A DNA stretch of 9,278 nt from Acidobacteriota bacterium. GTDB lineage: Bacteria; Acidobacteriota; Terriglobia; Terriglobales; Acidobacteriaceae. Shown piece by piece: positions 5,453 to 9,278 of this stretch; position 1 is the first letter of the stretch, and each line of letters opens with the position of its first letter. The stretch lies in contig JAEKKE010000107.1 of NCBI GenBank assembly GCA_019510535.1, positions 1 to 9,278 on the forward strand, read 5' to 3'. The notes beneath the pieces are model-generated. The model was given only the letters and a program-made list of their open reading frames with translations, did not search any database and was not told where the DNA came from. Position numbers and translations under genes: made by a program.

Positions 5453-6349
5453 TCAAGCTTCGAAATAGCGCACGTGATCGAGATCCGAAATAAGGCCAGG
5501 CTGACTCGGATGCCATCCCAATAATCTCTGCGTGGCTGTACTGGAAGCGGGGATATCGAGACTCAACGCGTGACCGAGAAAACCGAAATGTTCCACCGAT
5601 TCGTCAACAGATTTGCTGACGATGGGCAATCGCAGCCGCCGGCCGATCACCTCAGCAATCGCACGTACCGGCACTCCTTCCTCTGCGACCCCGTTGTATG
5701 TAGTTCCGGCTGTCCCACTCTCCAGCGCCAGCCGGAAGAGATGCGCAGCATCGAGTCGATGGACTGCAGGCCAGCGGTTGAGCCCATCTCCCACATACGC
5801 TGAAACGCCGCGTTGCCGGGCGATCGCAATCAGCTTTGGAATGAATCCGTTGTCTCCTTCGCCATGGACGACTGGAGGGAGGCGAACCACCGAGGCTTGC
5901 ACACCCAGTGATGTTACGGCTTGTACTGCTTCTTCCGACGCGATGCGGGGAATACCGGCGGAGATGGATTGCGGATCCTCTTCCGTTGCGAGCTGACCCG
6001 CAGTGCGGGCAACTCCGGTGCCAGAGGCAACGACCAGGGGACGATTCGAGCCGGCGAGTCCGGAGCCAAGGGCCTCGATCGCTCTGCGATCAATTTCGCA
6101 GCTGGACGTCCAGTTTGTGAAGTCGTGGACAAAGGCTGTATGAATCACACCATCGCACATCGATGCTCCAAGGCGAAGGCTTTCCTGATCTTCCAGATCG
6201 CCCCGGTGTGTCTCGACACCCGCTGCAGCCAATAACTTTGCTCCGGCTGCGGAGAGGGTAAGTCTTAATAAGCGATGTCCCCCATCGACTAATTCCGTAG
6301 CGATTGCGAAGCCGATAAAACCCGTCGCTCCTGTGACGAAAACGCGCAC
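5453..6349 (-). CDS. Atypical SDR, NAD-dependent epimerase/dehydratase-like
   Basis: This 298-residue cytoplasmic protein has an N-terminal Rossmann fold with the nucleotide loop TGATGFIG (7-14), GDLED (50-54), VIHTAF (68-73) and VVASGTG (106-112). A C-terminal substrate part carries RLPPVVHG (156-163) and NRWPAVHRLDAAHLF (191-205). It resembles the extended/atypical SDR group often annotated as NAD-dependent epimerase or 3-beta-hydroxysteroid dehydrogenase-like. The catalytic YxxxK pair is not visible; the expected place reads RIASEEAV (135-142). It may therefore bind cofactor with unusual chemistry, and no substrate is proposed. Start is GTG at 6347-6349. The frame closes just upstream, and AGGGTGA (6354-6360) is well placed. 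Monocistronic, with repeat copy B just past its stop. A TACAAT -10-like box lies at 6367-6372. Confidence 0.88.
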   Translation of the reverse strand: MRVFVTGATGFIGFAIATELVDGGHRLLRLTLSAAGAKLLAAAGVETHRGDLEDQESLRLGASMCDGVIHTAFVHDFTNWTSSCEIDRRAIEALGSGLAGSNRPLVVASGTGVARTAGQLATEEDPQSISAGIPRIASEEAVQAVTSLGVQASVVRLPPVVHGEGDNGFIPKLIAIARQRGVSAYVGDGLNRWPAVHRLDAAHLFRLALESGTAGTTYNGVAEEGVPVRAIAEVIGRRLRLPIVSKSVDESVEHFGFLGHALSLDIPASSTATQRLLGWHPSQPGLISDLDHVRYFEA

Positions 6350-6363
6350 AAGTTCACCCTGTG

Positions 6364-6376
6364 CTCATTGTATGAG
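6364..6376 (-). promoter_or_regulatory. Candidate promoter/operator of the epimerase-like gene
   Basis: On the minus strand TACAAT (five of six to the -10 consensus, 6367-6372) lies inside a perfect CTCAT-3-ATGAG palindrome. Transcription from it would start close to the AGGGTGA ribosome binding site, leaving only about a ten-base leader. No good -35 box was found. Confidence 0.3.
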
Positions 6377-6442
6377 TCGCAAGACTGGTTCTCGTATTAT
6401 CGGGCCCTAGCATCCTGAGTCGAAAGTTTGTATCAAAAATGC

Positions 6443-6512
6443 TGTCATCCTGAACCTTCGGGGTCCCCAGCGAACTTGTTCGCTGGGGTGATTAGTGAAG
6501 GACCTGCTTTTT
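6443..6512. repeat. Intergenic hairpin repeat of a second type
   Basis: The block runs from TGTCATCCTGAACCTTCGG to GTGAAGGACCTGCTTTTT. It encloses a perfect 11-bp inverted repeat CCCCAGCGAAC/GTTCGCTGGGG (6465-6475, 6478-6488) and an outer CCTTC/GAAGG pair (6455-6459, 6497-6501). The flanks resemble the dispersed TCATCCTGAG...GAAGGACCTGC repeat that I associate with acidobacterial intergenic regions; this is recollection and not verified. A possible degenerate partial copy (CATCCTGAGTCGAAAG) is at 6411-6426. It lies between divergent genes, so termination is not an obvious role. Confidence 0.65.
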
Positions 6513-6696
6513 CAATGCTTTCGGATGGCAGAGCTCTTCATGATTTATGTCATGAACTTAAGATTCATCACACTACTAGTTATAAACAAACAAAACAAAA
6601 CTCCGCTTGTGAGTAAGCGCACAAACCTGGAAGGTTGCCTGCCATAAAGGTTGCCTTTGCAGCATAAAAGTATGGTGTACAACGAGAAAATGATAC
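6513..6696. other. Intergenic stretch with several short repeats, no gene seen
   Basis: This AT-richer stretch contains a perfect 7-bp inverted repeat TTCATGA/TCATGAA around six bases (6537-6556) and an A-rich run near 6578-6600. A direct repeat AAGGTTGCCT occurs at 6631-6640 and 6647-6656 with a 16-base period. It should hold the promoter of the propeller gene, but no clear -35/-10 pair could be chosen. No plausible protein-coding frame was found. Confidence 0.45.
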
Positions 6697-6760
6697 AGAG
6701 CCGTCTGAAATCCTAAGTTGTTTTGGGAGTCACTACTTAGGAGTACTTATGAACGGCTCT
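6697..6760 (+). promoter_or_regulatory. Nested stem-loop enclosing the RBS and start of the propeller gene
   Basis: Outer perfect 8-bp arms AGAGCCGT (6697-6704) and ACGGCTCT (6753-6760) enclose inner perfect 8-bp arms TCCTAAGT (6711-6718) and ACTTAGGA (6735-6742). The ribosome binding site AGGAG (6739-6743) is in the inner stem. The ATG (6749-6751) falls in the unpaired side between the stems. If the fold forms in RNA it would hide the ribosome binding site, giving a possible translational switch. At DNA level the same arms could be protein sites. Base pairing is directly visible; function is inferred. Confidence 0.55.
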
Positions 6761-7246
6761 TCTTATTATCTGGGTGCTGTATTAGCGATGGGAGTTTGCT
6801 GTTCTTCATTGGCACAAAATACCGCACAGTGGACACCATATGGCCCGGGCGGAGGGGATGCGCGTTCGTTTGCGCAGGATCCTTCGGACCACAACCATGT
6901 CTACCTTGGAACCCTGCTGGGAACGGTGTATGAGTCCCGGGACGGGGGCAGGAGCTGGGTCCGGCTGGCACAGATTGAAAATCGAAATGACCTGGCTTTG
7001 GACAACATGGTGGTGGACAAGAGTGACCCCAGGCATCTGGTAGTGGGTGCATGGGTGTTGGGCAACACCGATGGTGGTGTGTATGTTTCGCATGATGCCG
7101 GCCGTACCTTCACGGCGAACGCAGCGATGAAGGGGCATTCGGTGCGGGCATTGAGCGCGGCTCCTTCGGACGCGAAGGTACTGGTCGCAGGCGCTCTGGA
7201 TGGGGTGTATCGATCGGAAGATGGCGGCGAGACGTGGAAACGTATC

Positions 7247-7249
7247 TAG
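7247..7249 (+). other. In-frame TAG within the propeller gene
   Basis: The codon context is CGT ATC TAG CCG GTA GAG. Coding continues in the same frame on both sides with repeat spacing intact. No recoding hairpin or pseudoknot was recognised directly downstream. Confidence 0.85.
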
Positions 7250-7276
7250 CCGGTAGAGAACAAAGAGATCCATGAG

Positions 7277-8752
7277 GTGGAGTCGATTGCGATTGATCCC
7301 ACTGACCCGAAGACGATCTATGCCGGTACCTGGCATCTGCCGTGGAAGACCGTCGATGGAGGAGCGAACTGGACGCAGATGACCAAGGGCATCGTGGATG
7401 ACTCGGATGTCTTTTCCATCATCGTGGATCAGGCGAATGCGCAGAATGTCTATCTCTCTGCTTGCTCCGGAATCTATCGCAGCACAGACAAGGGAGTGAG
7501 CTATACGAAGGTGAAGGGTATTCCTTCGACGGCCCGAAGGACTCGTGTGCTGATAGAGGATCCAAAGCAGCCGAACGTGGTGTTTGCCGGAACGACCGAG
7601 GGGATATGGCGCACAGGGGATGCAGGACAGACGTTTACCCGCAATGGAGACCCGGCCTGGATCGTGAACGATATTGCCGTGGATGCGTCGGACAGCAATC
7701 ATGTTCTGCTGGCTACGGACCGGAATGGGGTTCTGCTGTCCAACGATGGCGGCAAGAGCTTTACACAGTCAAACCAAGGATTCTCAGCGCGTCAGGTAAC
7801 AGCAATGCTGACCGATGAAGCCCATCCGCAGTGGCTGTATGTGGGCGTCTTGAATGACAAGGCCGCGGGCGGCGTGTTCGTGAGCGAAGACGGCGGGGAA
7901 CACTGGAAGCAGAAGAGCGAAGGGCTGAAGGGCGCCGATGTATTGTCGCTGTCACAGACGTCGAATGGAACCCTGCTCGCCGGAACGGTACATGGACTCT
8001 ACCGGATAGAGGGCGAGGTGTGGAAACCATCCGGAATGGTTTCTCCTCTACAGCCCGAACCGGTTCCGGACAGGCAGGTTAAGCGCGGCAAACGCATGAT
8101 CACGATCAAGGCCCGTCAGCCGCGGCCGAAGCCCGCGGTGGAGACGACGGCGCGTGTGGATTCGATGAGTGTGGCGGGCAGTTCTGTTTTTGCGACTTTG
8201 GCCGATGGGGTAGTCGTGTCGCAGGATGAGGGACGGCACTGGAATCACATTCGAACGGCAGCGGGCGTGCCGCTTCGCAGTGTTGCCTCAACCGGAACGC
8301 GGGTCCTGGCGGCGGGTGGGGACAAACTTCTGCTGTCCGTGGATGGAGGAGTGAGCTTCCGTACGATGACGCTGCCGTCAGGTTTGGCCGAAACCTGGGC
8401 CACAGCCGTGGATGACATGGGGCGCGTATGGATTGCCGGCAGAGGCGGGTTGTTTTATTCGGAGGACGACGGCGCTACGTGGAAGATCCATAAGAACCTG
8501 TATCTGACCAGCGCGAGCGGCCTGTACTTCGATCGGGCCGGTGGCCGTGTGCTGGTAACGCCAGGAGATCCGGAGACCAAGGTCTATGCAGTAAACACAA
8601 AGGCGATGACGGTGACGAGCTGGGATGCCGGATGGTCGGTAAAGCAAGTACGTCCTGTCGGCGAACGGCTTGCAGGAGCAACGACGTACGAAGGTGTGGT
8701 GCTGCAACCGAAAGCGCCAAACAGCGATACGGCGGTGGCCGAAAGGCAGTAG
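7277..8752 (+). CDS. Downstream part of the propeller gene if translated separately
   Basis: From the first start codon after the TAG (GTG at 7277-7279) an open frame of 491 residues remains. It has eight of the eleven Asp boxes (TVDGGANW 25-32, STDKGVSY 69-76, TGDAGQTF 113-120, SNDGGKSF 155-162, SEDGGEHW 203-210, SQDEGRHW 315-322, SVDGGVSF 354-361, SEDDGATW 395-402). It lacks a signal peptide and has no good ribosome binding site, so reinitiation would put an incomplete propeller in the cytoplasm. This makes an independent gene unlikely. It is listed because automated annotation may call it as a CDS. Confidence 0.4.
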   Translation: MESIAIDPTDPKTIYAGTWHLPWKTVDGGANWTQMTKGIVDDSDVFSIIVDQANAQNVYLSACSGIYRSTDKGVSYTKVKGIPSTARRTRVLIEDPKQPNVVFAGTTEGIWRTGDAGQTFTRNGDPAWIVNDIAVDASDSNHVLLATDRNGVLLSNDGGKSFTQSNQGFSARQVTAMLTDEAHPQWLYVGVLNDKAAGGVFVSEDGGEHWKQKSEGLKGADVLSLSQTSNGTLLAGTVHGLYRIEGEVWKPSGMVSPLQPEPVPDRQVKRGKRMITIKARQPRPKPAVETTARVDSMSVAGSSVFATLADGVVVSQDEGRHWNHIRTAAGVPLRSVASTGTRVLAAGGDKLLLSVDGGVSFRTMTLPSGLAETWATAVDDMGRVWIAGRGGLFYSEDDGATWKIHKNLYLTSASGLYFDRAGGRVLVTPGDPETKVYAVNTKAMTVTSWDAGWSVKQVRPVGERLAGATTYEGVVLQPKAPNSDTAVAERQ

Positions 8753-8789
8753 GGGCTCCGGTCAACCTGTTCGGGCTTAGACTCGGCAC

Positions 8790-9142
8790 ATGGCACTCAA
8801 ACGGATGGACAATGTAGGAATCGTGGTCGATGACCTCGACGGGAGCATTGATTTCTTTCAAGAGCTCGGGCTCGAGCTCGAAGGCCGGGCTACGATCGAA
8901 GGCGAATGGGCAGGACGTGTCACCCGGCCGTAGTCGCGGATCACCGCAACGCCCCGGTGAACGCTCTAGGCTACCTCCGCGTCATGTTCGCTGTAGATGA
9001 CATCGACGAGACGCTTGAAAGGCTTCGCAATCGCGGCGCGCAGCTTGTAGGCGAAGTCGTTCGGTATCAGGACTCGTATCGGCTCTGCTACATCCGCGGG
9101 CCTGAAGGGATTCTCATCGGACTCGCTCAGGAGCTCAGCTAA
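8790..9142 (+). pseudogene. VOC/glyoxalase-family protein, internal deletion and frameshift
   Basis: Two halves of one VOC-superfamily protein are readable in different frames. Codons from ATG 8790 give MALKRMDNVGIVVDDLDGSIDFF..., a typical first VOC half ending in EGEWAGRVT, then hit TAG at 8931-8933. In another frame, from about 8925 to the TAA at 9140-9142, the text resumes as AVVADHRN, then GYLRVMFAVDDIDETLERLRNRGAQLVGEV and YIRGPEGILIGLAQELS. That is the usual second half. An intact VOC protein of this kind has about 140-150 residues; only about 117 codons' worth of DNA remains, so roughly 30 codons between the halves are missing and the frame is broken. VOC proteins are metal-dependent dioxygenases, glyoxalases or drug-binding proteins. 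The lost part would remove fold strands, so no function is expected. No convincing ribosome binding site precedes it. Confidence 0.8.
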
Positions 9143-9184
9143 GCACAATGCAAAGGCAATGATGTACAGCAACGAATGCCGGCC

Positions 9185-9278
9185 TCATTCATGTCGCAAC
9201 GCACGGATAGGATCAATGCGCGATGCTCGCCGCGCGGGGCCAAGCGCGGCTAACAGCGCAATGATAGCCAGCAATGCC
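9185..9278 (-). CDS. ABC transporter permease, FtsX/MacB type, C-terminal end (partial)
   Basis: The last 31 codons and the stop TGA (9185-9187) are visible on the minus strand; the rest lies beyond the window. They read as a hydrophobic segment ALLAIIALLAALGPARRA followed by SRIDPIRALRHE. This is the characteristic end of MacB/FtsX-type permeases (final membrane segment, then P-A-R-R-A, then DP.RALR.E), including the large acidobacterial permease group often called ADOP. Substrate and full domain layout cannot be judged. It converges on the decayed VOC gene with 42 bases between, in which no terminator was recognised. Confidence 0.75.
   Translation of the reverse strand, partial: ALLAIIALLAALGPARRASRIDPIRALRHE

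Larger units (their letters stand above)
6749..8752 (+). pseudogene. Secreted Asp-box beta-propeller protein, split by in-frame TAG
   Basis: Read as one frame this gives 667 codons with a single internal stop. The N-terminus is a Sec-type signal peptide (residues 1-22, ending SSLA-Q), so the product would be exported. Eleven Asp boxes of the BNR/sortilin type (S-x-D-x-G-x-x-W/F) occur at full-length positions 63, 114, 156, 201, 245, 289, 331, 379, 491, 530 and 571. The mostly 42-48 residue spacing is typical of beta-propeller blades. A basic, proline-rich linker (about 425-468) separates eight from three boxes, suggesting two propellers. A lone TAG at codon 167 (7247-7249) interrupts it directly after the third box (SEDGGETWKRI). 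The same frame continues without other stops and the repeat phase is kept, so a recent nonsense mutation (for example CAG to TAG), a sequencing error or readthrough are the options. No glycosidase activity can be claimed from Asp boxes alone. Confidence 0.75.

Noticed and set aside
6428..6616. Small plus-strand frame in the 400-base intergenic region
   Set aside because: It runs through the hairpin repeat and AT-rich spacer and has no protein-like composition.
7247..7249. Programmed recoding (pyrrolysine or engineered-type readthrough) at TAG
   Set aside because: There is no pylTSBCD-type gene in the window, no recognised downstream stimulatory structure, and a C-to-T nonsense change is the simpler reading; kept only as a finding to check.
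6806..7702. Minus-strand frame of 298 codons spanning the in-frame TAG of the propeller gene
   Set aside because: It shows no domain or ribosome binding site, while the plus strand has regularly spaced Asp boxes.

Overview
The window looks like chromosomal DNA of a soil acidobacterium (Terriglobales/Acidobacteriaceae-like). This is inferred from moderately high GC, protein flavour, a split System I cytochrome c maturation operon, a secreted Asp-box propeller protein and palindromic intergenic repeats. I could not run a search, so the taxonomy is a judgement.

Layout. Positions 1-2681 (minus strand) carry an operon reading ccmA - ybaK - ccmB - ccmC - start of a further small gene (probably ccmD-like, cut by the window edge). 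It encodes the CcmABC heme-handling part of cytochrome c maturation, with a Cys-tRNA(Pro) deacylase gene wedged between the ABC ATPase and its permease through two 4-base ATGA overlaps. A 100-base gap with three consecutive palindromes separates ccmB from ccmC. Divergent from ccmA, on the plus strand (2775-4208), is an exported M20-family metallopeptidase.

Positions 4206-5430 hold a FabG-like short-chain dehydrogenase gene (minus) bracketed by two related palindromic elements of about 110 bases in opposite orientation. The first element starts exactly on the stop codon of the M20 gene. The second sits 22 bases past the stop of an atypical NAD(P)-binding epimerase-like gene (minus, 5453-6349). 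The dehydrogenase has its own strong ribosome binding site, a candidate operator and a terminator-like hairpin.

Positions 6350-6748 form a 400-base intergenic region between divergent genes. It contains a hairpin repeat of a second type, several inverted and direct repeats, and a nested fold that encloses the ribosome binding site and start codon of the next gene.

Positions 6749-9278 look partly decayed. A secreted protein with 11 Asp boxes, apparently two beta-propellers, is split by a single in-frame TAG. It is followed by a VOC/glyoxalase-family gene that has lost its middle and is frameshifted. The window ends in the last 31 codons of an FtsX/MacB-type ABC permease on the minus strand.

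I see no clear new multi-gene system. The items most worth a second look are the inverted-element-flanked dehydrogenase module, the nested 5' fold and in-frame TAG of the propeller gene, the ybaK insertion and palindromes in the ccm operon, and the VOC deletion.
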